14,416 nt of DNA from Pseudomonadota bacterium (GTDB lineage: Bacteria > Pseudomonadota > Gammaproteobacteria > Burkholderiales > Thiobacillaceae). The stretch covers positions 1 to 14,416 of the forward strand of contig JAKBJA010000104.1 of the NCBI GenBank assembly GCA_021836225.1, read 5' to 3'. Under the pieces are notes generated by a model that made no database searches, was not told the DNA's origin, and saw only the letters and a list, made by a program, of their open reading frames with translations. The position numbers and the translations under genes were made by a program. Below, piece by piece: positions 6,063 through 13,072 of this stretch; positions within the stretch are counted from its first letter, which is position 1, and every line of letters begins with the position of its first letter.

Positions 6063-6959
6063 ATGAAAAAAAGTCGGCTTGCAATCATCGGTTTGGGGAA
6101 ACTTGGACGCAAATGCGTTGAAGCCATTAGTGACGACCCGACCACCGACCTGGCAGGGGTGGTGCGGCGTCCGGAAAGCCCTCCCGCATCGTGGCTGAAA
6201 GCCCCTGCAGTGACCCATATCAGCGAACTGAATCAAGTGGATGCCGCGCTTGTCTGCGTGCCGCTCGATGATGTCATGGGGACTGTCAAAGGCTTGCTGC
6301 AGGCTCGCATTCCCGTGGTCGAATGCGCTCGCCTTCATGGCGAGTCTTTCCTCGAACACAAATCGGAAATCCACCGGGCCGCGCTTCATCACAAGTTTCC
6401 GGCCATTGTCGGCGCGGGATGCGATCCGGGCGCCCTTTCGGTGTTCCGCAGCCAGTTCGCGCTGCTGGCGCCCCGCGGCCATACGGAAACCAGCCTGCAT
6501 ACCGGGGCCAGCTTGCACCACACCCTGGCCGCAGCCAGCATCGAGGGGGTGAGGAAGGCGCTGGCGACCGAGCGCTCGTCCGGGGAAGGCATCCTCCAGC
6601 GTTATGTCTATGTCGAGCTGGAGCCTTCGGCAGATGCGGACGCTGTGGAGAAGGCCATCGTCAATGACCCGCTCTTTCTTGATGAAGAGACCTTGGTATT
6701 TGCAGTTCCCAGCATTGCCGCGCTGGAAGAAACCGACCGCGGCGTGATGCTGGAACGTCGTGCCGCACCGGGCGAGACCAGCCATGCTTCGTTGCTGCTG
6801 GAAGCCCGCTACGACGAGGCGGGGCTGGCTGCACGGATGATGCTTGCCGCCGCGCGCGCATTGCCGTACTTGCAGGCAGGTGCCTATTCCCTGCTCGATC
6901 TGCCGCCGGGTGCGCTATGGGGAGAACAGCGTGCTATCGCGGAAAAAGAGTGGATGTAA
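6063..6959 (+). CDS. Diaminopimelate dehydrogenase-like oxidoreductase
   Basis: 298 residues. An N-terminal Rossmann fold is shown by A-I-I-G-L-G-K-L-G-R (7-16, GxGxxG glycines 10, 12 and 15). The C-terminal part aligns by eye with meso-diaminopimelate D-dehydrogenase: A-I-V-G-A-G-C-D-P-G (114-123), a G-V-R-K-A region (162-166), the L-Q-R-Y-V-Y-V-E segment (178-185), V-E-K-A-I-V-N-D-P (195-203) and the closing L-P-Y-L-Q-A-G-A-Y-S-L-L-D-L-P-P (267-282). Characterised enzymes read S-T-G-W-D-P-G where this one has G-A-G-C-D-P-G, and the upstream loop that carries acidic substrate contacts reads V-V-E-C-A-R-L. The substrate may therefore be another amino acid, and I withhold the name ddh. An NAD(P)-dependent reaction is expected from the fold. 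The ribosome site is weak; the ATG is chosen because the Rossmann strand starts immediately. Confidence 0.8.
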   Translation: MKKSRLAIIGLGKLGRKCVEAISDDPTTDLAGVVRRPESPPASWLKAPAVTHISELNQVDAALVCVPLDDVMGTVKGLLQARIPVVECARLHGESFLEHKSEIHRAALHHKFPAIVGAGCDPGALSVFRSQFALLAPRGHTETSLHTGASLHHTLAAASIEGVRKALATERSSGEGILQRYVYVELEPSADADAVEKAIVNDPLFLDEETLVFAVPSIAALEETDRGVMLERRAAPGETSHASLLLEARYDEAGLAARMMLAAARALPYLQAGAYSLLDLPPGALWGEQRAIAEKEWM

Positions 6960-6994
6960 GCAGATTTATTTTTTCATCACTGAAGGAGCGCACT

Positions 6995-7489
6995 ATGAAA
7001 ACCCGGTTCACTGACTTCCACCCTGTCCGGCGCGACCGTCTGGTCCAGGACACCCGGCACGACACCTACAAGACCAAGCACAAGCTGCCGGAGCCCACGG
7101 TGTGCCCGCAGTGCAGCGCGGTGTTCCACGAGGGGCGCTGGCAATGGCTGGCGCGGCCTGCCCAGGCCCACGAGGAAATGTGCCCGGCCTGTCACCGCAT
7201 TCATGACGATTTTCCGGCTGGGTATGTGACCGTAGGCGGTTCGTTCTTCAAGGATCACCGCGAGGAATTACTGCATCTGGCCAGAAACGAGGAAGCGCAC
7301 GCCAAGGCCGAGCATCCGCTGAAGCGGATCATGAAGATCGAGGACCAGGATGACGGCATCCTGATCACCACGACCGACATTCATCTCGCCCGCGGCATCG
7401 GCGAAGCCTTGCACCATGCCTATCAGGGCGAACTGGAATATCACTACAACGAACAGGAGAACCTGCTGCGCGTGGTGTGGGAACGCTAG
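6995..7489 (+). CDS. Zinc-ribbon protein of the BCAM0308-like type
   Basis: 164 residues. Two Cys pairs, C-P-Q-C (37-40) and C-P-A-C-H (63-67), are spaced as in a zinc ribbon and enclose the conserved-looking F-H-E-G-R-W-Q-W. The second half has E-H-P-L-K-R-I-M-K-I-E-D (106-117), D-D-G-I-L-I-T-T-T-D-I-H-L-A-R-G-I-G-E-A (119-138) and Y-Q-G-E-L-E-Y-H-Y (143-151), an alpha-beta domain that resembles a nucleic-acid-binding or ACT-like fold. I recall this arrangement in uncharacterised proteobacterial proteins named after BCAM0308; no function is established to my knowledge. GGAG (6985-6988) precedes the ATG by 6 bases. It lies 35 bases after the dehydrogenase-like gene and 97 bases before the amidoligase cluster on the same strand, so a role with either group is possible but unproven. 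Confidence 0.85.
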   Translation: MKTRFTDFHPVRRDRLVQDTRHDTYKTKHKLPEPTVCPQCSAVFHEGRWQWLARPAQAHEEMCPACHRIHDDFPAGYVTVGGSFFKDHREELLHLARNEEAHAKAEHPLKRIMKIEDQDDGILITTTDIHLARGIGEALHHAYQGELEYHYNEQENLLRVVWER

Positions 7490-7494
7490 GCTGC

Positions 7495-7518
7495 AGGCAC
7501 GCCGCCGGCGCGGCGCCT
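7495..7518 (+). terminator. GC-rich hairpin after the zinc-ribbon gene (weak terminator or spacer structure)
   Basis: AGGC plus GCCGC on the left arm can pair with GCGGC plus GCCT on the right arm (9 pairs, a 2-base bulge, a CGGC loop), starting 5 bases past the zinc-ribbon stop. No T run follows, so it does not meet the usual intrinsic-terminator pattern. It may slow polymerase or protect the 3' end of the upstream mRNA. It is the only structure I can support in the gap before the peptidase/ligase cluster, and no clear promoter is visible there. Confidence 0.3.
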
Positions 7519-7586
7519 GACCGAGCAAACGGGTCGGCGACGCCGCTGCGCCAGGAAGACAAAGTCCTTTTTCAACGAGATCAGCC

Positions 7587-8324
7587 TTGACCCTTCCCAT
7601 CAGCCTGCGCCTGCCGCTGCAGATTCTGCCTCAACCGGACGAGACGACCTGCGGCCCCACCTGCCTGCATGCCGTCTACCGTTACTGGGGCGCGGACGAG
7701 CAACTCACGAACGTGATCGAGCGCACCCACAAGCTGGAGCACGGCGGCACCTTCGCGATTTTTCTGGCCTGCGACGCCCTGCGCCGCGGCTACCAGGCCA
7801 CCATCTATACCTACAACCTGACGGTGTTCGACCCCACCTGGTTTGCGCCGGGCGTGGACATCGCCGAGCGCCTGCAGCGCCAGCGCGAGGAGAAGAAACA
7901 CGACGCCCGCCTGCAGCGCGTCACCGAGGGCTATCTGGAATTCCTCAATCTGGGCGGGCGGCTGCGCCTGACCGATCTCTCGCGTCCGCTGATCCGCGGC
8001 CTGCTGCGCCGCAACCTGCCCATCATCACCGGCCTGAGTTCCACCTACCTGTATCGCGCGGCGCGCGAGTTCGGGCCGGACGACACCCCCGACGACATCC
8101 GCGGCCTGCCGGCCGGCCACTTCGTCGTGATCGCGGGCTACGACCGGAAGAAGCGCACGGTGTTGGTGGCCGACCCCTACTGGCGGCACCCCTACAGCCC
8201 ATCCCACGAATACTGGGTCAGCATCGACCGCGTGATCGGCGCGGTACTGCTCGGCATCGTCACCCATGATGCCAATCTGCTGGTGATTTACCCCCCGCGG
8301 GCAGCACCGAAAGAAACGTCGTGA
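7587..8324 (+). CDS. C39-like cysteine peptidase of an amidoligase cluster
   Basis: 245 residues. A papain-fold, C39-type peptidase is indicated by Q-P-D-E-T-T-C-G-P-T-C near the N-terminus. Gln16 would form the oxyanion hole and Cys22 the nucleophile, His178 lies in A-G-H-F-V-V-I-A-G-Y-D, and Asp196 in V-A-D-P-Y. All catalytic positions are present, so the enzyme looks active. There is no ABC-transporter fusion and no signal peptide or membrane helix, so it differs from bacteriocin-exporter C39 domains and should be cytoplasmic. The start is a TTG at 7587 with a weak ACGAGA site upstream; no ATG occurs in frame before the catalytic motif. The stop overlaps the GTG of the ATP-grasp gene (GTGA). 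Next to two amide ligases, it probably trims a precursor or removes a ligated residue. The substrate is unknown. Confidence 0.82.
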   Translation: MTLPISLRLPLQILPQPDETTCGPTCLHAVYRYWGADEQLTNVIERTHKLEHGGTFAIFLACDALRRGYQATIYTYNLTVFDPTWFAPGVDIAERLQRQREEKKHDARLQRVTEGYLEFLNLGGRLRLTDLSRPLIRGLLRRNLPIITGLSSTYLYRAAREFGPDDTPDDIRGLPAGHFVVIAGYDRKKRTVLVADPYWRHPYSPSHEYWVSIDRVIGAVLLGIVTHDANLLVIYPPRAAPKETS

Positions 8325-9790
8325 GCATCCTGATCGTCGTCGACAATCCGCGCGACTGGCCGCTCGACCTTCCGGGCGTGAGCGTTGTTCCGGCGCGGGC
8401 CTACCTGACCGACCCCGCCTATGGCGAGGGGCGTTCGGTCAAGGTTTTCAATCTGTGCAAATCCTATCGTTACCAAAGTCTGGGCTACTACGTCTCCCTG
8501 CTGGCCGAGGCGCGCGGCCACAAGCCGCTGCCCCGGGTGAGCACGATGGAGGACCTGCAGTCGCAGAATCTGGTGCGGCTGCTCACCGAGAACCTCGACG
8601 ACCTGGTGCAGAAATCGCTCGCGCCCATCAAGTCGGACGCATTCGAGCTCAGCATCTACTTCGGCCGCAACGTGGCGAGCCGCCACGAAGCGCTGAGCCA
8701 CCGGCTCTTCAGCCTGTTGCAGGCACCCTTGCTGCGCGCGCATTTCGAACGCCACCGCGAGCAGTGGCACCTGCGCAGCGTGCGCGCCATCGCCACCAGC
8801 GACATCCCGCCGCCGCATCACGACTTCGTGGTTGAGGCCGCCACCGCGTATTTCATGGGACGCCGCCGGCGCACGCACAAGCGCCCTGCGCCGCGCTTCG
8901 ACCTTGCCATCCTGCACGACCCCGACAACCCGGAATCGCCTTCCAACGCGCGGGCGCTGCAGAAATTCGAAAAGGCCGCAGAGGACGTGGGCCTCGACGT
9001 GGAATTCATCACCCGCGCCGATCTTGCCCGGCTACCCGAGTTCGACGCGCTGTTCATCCGCGACACCACCTTCGCCAATCACTATACCTACCGATTTTCA
9101 CGGCGGGCGACCGCGGAAGGGCTGGTGGTGATCGACGATCCCGAGTCCATCCTCAAGTGCAACAACAAGGTCTATCTCGCCGAACTGCTCACCCGCCACA
9201 CTATTCCCGCGCCGCGCACACTGATGGTTCACCACGACAACGTGGGCCAGATCATTTCCAGTCTCGGGCTCCCATGCGTGCTGAAGCAGCCCGACAGCTC
9301 GTTTTCGGTCGGGGTGGCCAAGGTGGAATCGGAGTCGGAATTGCTCGCGAAGGTGGGGGCGTTGCTGCAAAAGTCGGAGCTGATCGTCGCGCAGGAATGG
9401 CTGCCCACCGAGTTCGACTGGCGGGTCGGCATCCTCGACCGGCGGCCGCTGTTCGTGTGCAAGTATTTCATGGCCGCCGGGCACTGGCAGATCGTCAAGC
9501 GCGAGGCGGGCCACACGGGTTACGAAGAGGGTCCGGTTCAGGCCGTGGCGGTGGCCGAGGCGCCGGGAGAGGTGGTGAAGATCGCCCTCAAGGCTGCCAA
9601 CCTGATCGGCGACGGCCTTTATGGCGTCGACATCAAGCAGGTGGGAAGCCGCTGCTACGTCATCGAGGTCAACGACAACCCCAACGTCGACGCCGGCAAC
9701 GAGGACGGCGTGCTGAAGGACGCCCTCTACCGCGAGATCATGGGCTCGTTCGTACGCCGCATCGAAGCGCGCAAGCGGGTGAACACCTGA
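8321..9790 (+). CDS. RimK-family ATP-grasp ligase with N-terminal RLAN-type region
   Basis: 489 residues. The first about 175 residues match, by eye, the RLAN-type region found before some RimK-like ligases (V-F-N-L-C-K-S-Y-R-Y-Q-S-L-G-Y-Y-V-S-L-L-A-E positions 42-63). A pre-ATP-grasp part follows (about 190-275; A-L-F-I-R-D-T-T at 243-250), then the ATP-grasp core. Lys322 in C-V-L-K-Q-P-D-S-S-F-S-V-G-V and the E-W-L-P-T-E-F-D-W-R-V-G block (359-370) suit nucleotide binding. Asp437 in G-V-D-I-K and Glu449/Asn451 in V-I-E-V-N-D-N-P-N are the Mg sites. Such enzymes join a carboxylate to an amine through an acyl phosphate; RimK itself adds glutamates to protein S6, but the substrate here is unknown. 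The GTG start overlaps the peptidase stop, and the TGA overlaps the ATG of the next ligase by one base (TGATG). Confidence 0.88.
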   Translation: MSILIVVDNPRDWPLDLPGVSVVPARAYLTDPAYGEGRSVKVFNLCKSYRYQSLGYYVSLLAEARGHKPLPRVSTMEDLQSQNLVRLLTENLDDLVQKSLAPIKSDAFELSIYFGRNVASRHEALSHRLFSLLQAPLLRAHFERHREQWHLRSVRAIATSDIPPPHHDFVVEAATAYFMGRRRRTHKRPAPRFDLAILHDPDNPESPSNARALQKFEKAAEDVGLDVEFITRADLARLPEFDALFIRDTTFANHYTYRFSRRATAEGLVVIDDPESILKCNNKVYLAELLTRHTIPAPRTLMVHHDNVGQIISSLGLPCVLKQPDSSFSVGVAKVESESELLAKVGALLQKSELIVAQEWLPTEFDWRVGILDRRPLFVCKYFMAAGHWQIVKREAGHTGYEEGPVQAVAVAEAPGEVVKIALKAANLIGDGLYGVDIKQVGSRCYVIEVNDNPNVDAGNEDGVLKDALYREIMGSFVRRIEARKRVNT

Positions 9791-11025
9791 TGAGTTATGC
9801 GCCTGCGCTGCCTGCATTTGCGGGCTACGGCATCGAGCTGGAATACATGATCGTGGACCAGCAGACACTCTCGGTACTGCCGATTGCCGACAGGCTGCTT
9901 CATGCCGCCGCCGGTGAAACTGCGTCGGATGTCGATCGCGGGCGGTTCGGCTGGTCCAACGAGATCGTTCTGCACCTCGTCGAGCTCAAGAACGGCCGCC
10001 CCGACCTTTCACTCGAGCCGCTTGGCGCCGGTTTCCAGGCTGAGGTCGACGCCATCAACCGGCTGCTTCACCCCATGGGCGCGCGGCTCATGCCCACCGC
10101 CATGCACCCCTGGATGGAACCCGCCGCCGAGGCGCATCTGTGGCCTCACCACAACGCGTCCATCTACCAGGCCTACGACCGCATCTTCGACTGCCACACG
10201 CACGGCCAGGCCAACCTGCAGAGCATGCATCTCAACCTGCCCTTCGCCAACGATGAAGAATTCGCCCGCCTGCACGCTGCAGTTCGGCTGCTGTTGCCCA
10301 TCCTGCCGGCACTCGCCGCGAGCTCACCGATTGCCGATGGCACACCCAGCGGCGTGCTCGATACCCGCATGGAGGACTACCGCACAGCCGTCAGCAGGGT
10401 CCCGTCGGTGATCGGCCAGGTCATCCCGGATACGGTCAGCAACTCCGCCGACTACCAGGCCCGGGTGCTGGCACCGATGTACCGCGACATCGCCCCGCTC
10501 GACCCGGACGGCGTGCTGCAGCACGAATGGCTCAATGCGCGCGGCGCGATTCCGCGCTTCGATCGCAACGCCATCGAGATCCGCGTGATCGACGTGCAGG
10601 AATGCCCGCAGGCCGACCTCGCCATTGCCGCCGCCGCGACTGCCGTCGTCCGGGCACTCTACGATGGCATGTGGACGCCGCTAGCCGCGCAGCAGGCTAT
10701 CGCTACGGATGCCCTGGTGAAGATCCTGCTCGCCTGCATTCGTGAGGCCGAGCAGGCGGTGATCGTCGATGCGGACTATCTGCGGCTCCTGGGCTTTCCC
10801 GACAGACAATGCCAGGCCGGCGAGCTCTGGGGGCACCTCATCGAAACCTTGTCGCTGGATCGCTCCGCCGCCTGGCGCGAGCCGCTGCACGTGATCCTGG
10901 CACAGGGGCCGCTCGCCCGCCGCATTCTGCGCGCGCTCGGCCCGGCGTGCAGCAAGGCGCGCCTGCGCGACATCTACCGGGCCTTGTGCGACTGCCTCGA
11001 AGCGGGACGCATGTTCGTCGACTGA
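9790..11025 (+). CDS. GCS2-type carboxylate-amine ligase (glutamate-cysteine ligase-like)
   Basis: 411 residues. The glutamine-synthetase-like fold of the GCS2 family is indicated by the N-terminal G-I-E-L-E-Y-M-I-V-D (14-23, with metal-type Glu16 and Glu18), L-V-E-L-K-N-G-R-P (63-71), M-P-T-A-M-H-P-W (101-108), S-M-H-L-N-L-P-F (145-152) and A-I-E-I-R-V-I-D-V-Q-E-C-P (261-273). The family makes an amide bond between a carboxylate, often glutamate, and an amine with ATP; YbdK-type members have weak glutamate-cysteine ligase activity. Calling this a glutathione enzyme would be overreach, given its place in a cluster with another ligase. A longer open frame extends upstream through the ATP-grasp gene, but homology starts at 9790, where TGATG couples it to that gene. 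The next gene starts 4 bases after its stop. Confidence 0.85.
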   Translation: MSYAPALPAFAGYGIELEYMIVDQQTLSVLPIADRLLHAAAGETASDVDRGRFGWSNEIVLHLVELKNGRPDLSLEPLGAGFQAEVDAINRLLHPMGARLMPTAMHPWMEPAAEAHLWPHHNASIYQAYDRIFDCHTHGQANLQSMHLNLPFANDEEFARLHAAVRLLLPILPALAASSPIADGTPSGVLDTRMEDYRTAVSRVPSVIGQVIPDTVSNSADYQARVLAPMYRDIAPLDPDGVLQHEWLNARGAIPRFDRNAIEIRVIDVQECPQADLAIAAAATAVVRALYDGMWTPLAAQQAIATDALVKILLACIREAEQAVIVDADYLRLLGFPDRQCQAGELWGHLIETLSLDRSAAWREPLHVILAQGPLARRILRALGPACSKARLRDIYRALCDCLEAGRMFVD

Positions 11026-11029
11026 TGCC

Positions 11030-11785
11030 ATGGCCAGACCAGACCCCATCCTGATCACCTGCGAGCATGGCGGAAACCGTATCCCGGTCCGCTACCGCCC
11101 CCTGTTTGCGGGCTTCGAATCCTTGCTGCCCAGCCACCGCGGTTATGATCCAGGTGCGCTTGCCATGGCCCGTGAATTGGCCAAGGCGCTGGCAGCGCCC
11201 TTGTTCGTCTCCACCACCAGTCGCCTGCTGATCGATCTCAACCGCTCCATCGGCCATCCGTCCCTGTACTCCGAGGCCACCCGGAGCGCGCCCGCGACGG
11301 TCCGTCGCGAAATACTGGAAAAGCATTACCGCCCCTACCGCAACAAGGTCGAGGCGCATATCGCCGCAGCGATTGCGAGCGGCAGCCGGCTGATTCATAT
11401 TTCCTCGCACAGCTTCACGCCGGTGCTCGACGGTGAAGTCCGCCATGCCGATATCGGCCTGCTCTACGATCCGGCACGGCCCGGCGAAGTCGAACTGTGC
11501 CGCTGCTGGCAGACCCGGCTCAAGGCTTTGGCGCCTGAATGGAAGGTGCGCCGCAATTATCCCTACACCGGCAGGTCGGACGGCTTGACGGCCTACCTTC
11601 GCCGCCGCTTTCCGGCTGGCGCCTATGTCGGTGTCGAACTGGAAATCAATCACAAGCACGTATTGCAGGGCGGGCATCCATGGCAGGCACTGCGGCGCCA
11701 GTTGATCGAGTCCTTGCTTCAGGCCATGCCGGATGCGTGCCGGTCGCCCAATCCCGGCGCCCACACATTTTCTATTGCCCAATAA
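11030..11785 (+). CDS. N-formylglutamate amidohydrolase-like enzyme
   Basis: 251 residues, the usual size of the FGase family. N-terminal C-E-H-G-G-N-R-I-P (11-19) has the zinc-type His13. H-R-G-Y-D-P-G-A (36-43), S-R-L-L-I-D-L-N-R (64-72), the H-I-S-S-H-S-F-T-P block (123-131) and G-V-E-L-E-I-N-H-K (201-209) are all typical. HutG-type members hydrolyse N-formylglutamate at the end of histidine degradation. No hut gene is near, and the gene follows two amide ligases by 4 bases, so the likely substrate is an N-acyl or peptide amide made by, or parallel to, that pathway. There is no signal peptide. The stop overlaps a small CCAAT/ATTGG repeat, and the next gene starts 57 bases on. Fold and family are clear; the substrate is inference. 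Confidence 0.86.
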   Translation: MARPDPILITCEHGGNRIPVRYRPLFAGFESLLPSHRGYDPGALAMARELAKALAAPLFVSTTSRLLIDLNRSIGHPSLYSEATRSAPATVRREILEKHYRPYRNKVEAHIAAAIASGSRLIHISSHSFTPVLDGEVRHADIGLLYDPARPGEVELCRCWQTRLKALAPEWKVRRNYPYTGRSDGLTAYLRRRFPAGAYVGVELEINHKHVLQGGHPWQALRRQLIESLLQAMPDACRSPNPGAHTFSIAQ

Positions 11786-11790
11786 AACAA

Positions 11791-11836
11791 TTGGTTGGCA
11801 CCGTATCTGCAACCAAAATCAATCCCCGGCTACAAT
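11791..11836 (+). promoter_or_regulatory. Inverted repeat and possible promoter before the binding-protein gene
   Basis: TTGGTTG (11791-11797) and CAACCAA (11810-11816) are perfect 7-bp inverted arms with a 12-base spacer. TACAAT (11831-11836) matches the -10 consensus at 5 of 6 positions and ends 6 bases before the ATG at 11843. A transcript from it would begin at or beside the start codon, that is, leaderless, which would fit the absence of a ribosome site. The right arm overlaps where a -35 would sit, as an operator might. No good -35 is visible, so confidence is modest. Confidence 0.35.
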
Positions 11837-11842
11837 CGCATC

Positions 11843-13072
11843 ATGACTTTCCACCGCCGCCACATGGTTTTATTCGTCCTGACGCTGGCGGCTCTGCTGG
11901 GTTTTTTTTTGCTGCTTCGTCCCACCCCCGCCCCACCCATCCGCATCGGCGTACTGCATTCGCTCAGCGGTACCATGGCAGCGAGCGAACGTCCGCTGGT
12001 GGACGCTGTGCGGCTGGCGGTCGAGGAGATCAATGCGGCCGGCGGCCTGCTGGGGCGGCCGGTGGAGATGGTGGTTGCGGATGGCCGCTCCGATGACGGC
12101 GTGTTCGCCGCCGAGGCCGAGCGGCTGATCGTGGCGGAACGGGTCAGCGTCCTGTTTGCCTGCTGGACCTCGGCATGCCGCAAGGCGGTGAAGCCGGTCG
12201 TGGAAAAGCACCGCCATCTGATGTTCTATCCGCTCCAGTACGAGGGCCTGGAACAGTCGCCCGTCCTGTATTACACCGGTTCCACCCCCAACCAGCAGAT
12301 CATCCCCGGCACGCGCTGGGCGCTGGATGCGCTGGGCAAGCGGGTGTATCTGCTGGGCTCGGACTATCTTTTCCCCCGTGCCGCCAACCTCATCATCCGT
12401 GATCTGGTCAAGACCGACGGCGGAACGGTGCTGGCGGAACGCTATCGCGCGCTGGGCGATGCCGACTTCAGCGCGGCCGTTGCGGAAATACGCGCGATGA
12501 AGCCGGATGTGGTGCTCAATACCATCAATGGCGACAGCAATGCGCATTTCTTTCGCGCCCTGCACGCGGCGGGGCTCGGCGCGGTGCCCGTCGTGTCGTT
12601 CAGCCTTGCCGAGGATGGCCTGAAAGCCATCGGGCGTGATGCCTTTCACCCCAACCATTACGCGGTCTGGAGCTATTTCCAGAGCATTCCGGGGGAAGCC
12701 AACCGGCATTTCGTCGCCGCATTCCAGCAACGCTATGGTTCCGATCGGGTGACCAGCGATCCGGTCGAAGCCACCTATGTCGGGGTAAGGCTGTGGGCAC
12801 AGGCGGTGACCGATGCCGGTACCGCCGACCCCGAACAGGTCAACCGCGCCATGCTGCAGCAGAGCCTGGCTGCGCCCTCAGGCATCGCTGCGGTCGACCG
12901 CGGCACGCGCCACCTGTGGAAGCCGGTGCGCATCGGCAAGGCGCGTGCGGACGGGCAGTTCGAGCTGGTGTGGCATTCGGGCGATGCGCTGCGCCCGGAC
13001 CCTTTCCCGGACTACCGTTCACGCTTCGAGTGGCAGCGGCTGCTGACCGAATTGTCCGGTGCCACGCCATGA
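11843..13072 (+). CDS. Urea/short-chain-amide type periplasmic binding protein (UrtA/FmdD-like), solo
   Basis: 409 residues from the chosen ATG. A basic start and one hydrophobic run (residues about 8-25) act as a signal peptide or membrane anchor; no lipobox Cys is present. The mature part follows the UrtA/AmiC binding-protein pattern: I-G-V-L-H-S-L-S-G-T-M-A, E-I-N-A-A-G-G-L-L-G-R-P-V, F-A-C-W-T-S-A-C-R-K-A-V, F-Y-P-L-Q-Y-E-G, Y-Y-T-G-S-T-P-N-Q-Q, G-S-D-Y-L-F-P, N-T-I-N-G-D-S-N, V-W-S-Y-F-Q-S, and a closing A-D-G-Q-F-E-L-V-W. UrtA and FmdD proteins normally feed a two-permease, two-ATPase importer; none is visible here. The gene overlaps the downstream sensor by ATGA, so it probably binds an amide, urea or related ligand and signals through that sensor. 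An in-frame TTG at 11795 would add 16 residues before the signal and is less likely. No Shine-Dalgarno site precedes either start. Confidence 0.85.
   Translation: MTFHRRHMVLFVLTLAALLGFFLLLRPTPAPPIRIGVLHSLSGTMAASERPLVDAVRLAVEEINAAGGLLGRPVEMVVADGRSDDGVFAAEAERLIVAERVSVLFACWTSACRKAVKPVVEKHRHLMFYPLQYEGLEQSPVLYYTGSTPNQQIIPGTRWALDALGKRVYLLGSDYLFPRAANLIIRDLVKTDGGTVLAERYRALGDADFSAAVAEIRAMKPDVVLNTINGDSNAHFFRALHAAGLGAVPVVSFSLAEDGLKAIGRDAFHPNHYAVWSYFQSIPGEANRHFVAAFQQRYGSDRVTSDPVEATYVGVRLWAQAVTDAGTADPEQVNRAMLQQSLAAPSGIAAVDRGTRHLWKPVRIGKARADGQFELVWHSGDALRPDPFPDYRSRFEWQRLLTELSGATP

Noticed and set aside
7553..7572. Possible intrinsic terminator, AGGA/TCCT stem followed by a T run just before the peptidase gene
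   Set aside because: The stem has only four pairs with an 8-base loop, and it lies at the very start of the cluster, where a terminator would be unexpected. Too weak to list.
7587..8324. Bacteriocin-exporter reading of the C39-like gene
   Set aside because: No membrane segments, no ABC ATPase domain and no double-glycine precursor peptide are nearby, so a lantibiotic or microcin export system is not supported.
9157..9789. Upstream extension of the GCS2-like frame into the ATP-grasp gene
   Set aside because: The extension runs through the conserved ATP-grasp core in a wrong frame and reads as low-complexity Arg/Gly sequence. GCS2 homology begins at the ATG at 9790.
9790..11025. Naming the GCS2-like gene gshA or assigning glutathione synthesis
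   Set aside because: Family membership alone does not define the substrate, and the neighbours are not glutathione genes.
11870..12730. A 286-codon minus-strand frame opposite the binding-protein gene
   Set aside because: The plus strand encodes clear UrtA-type motifs throughout, so this is a shadow.
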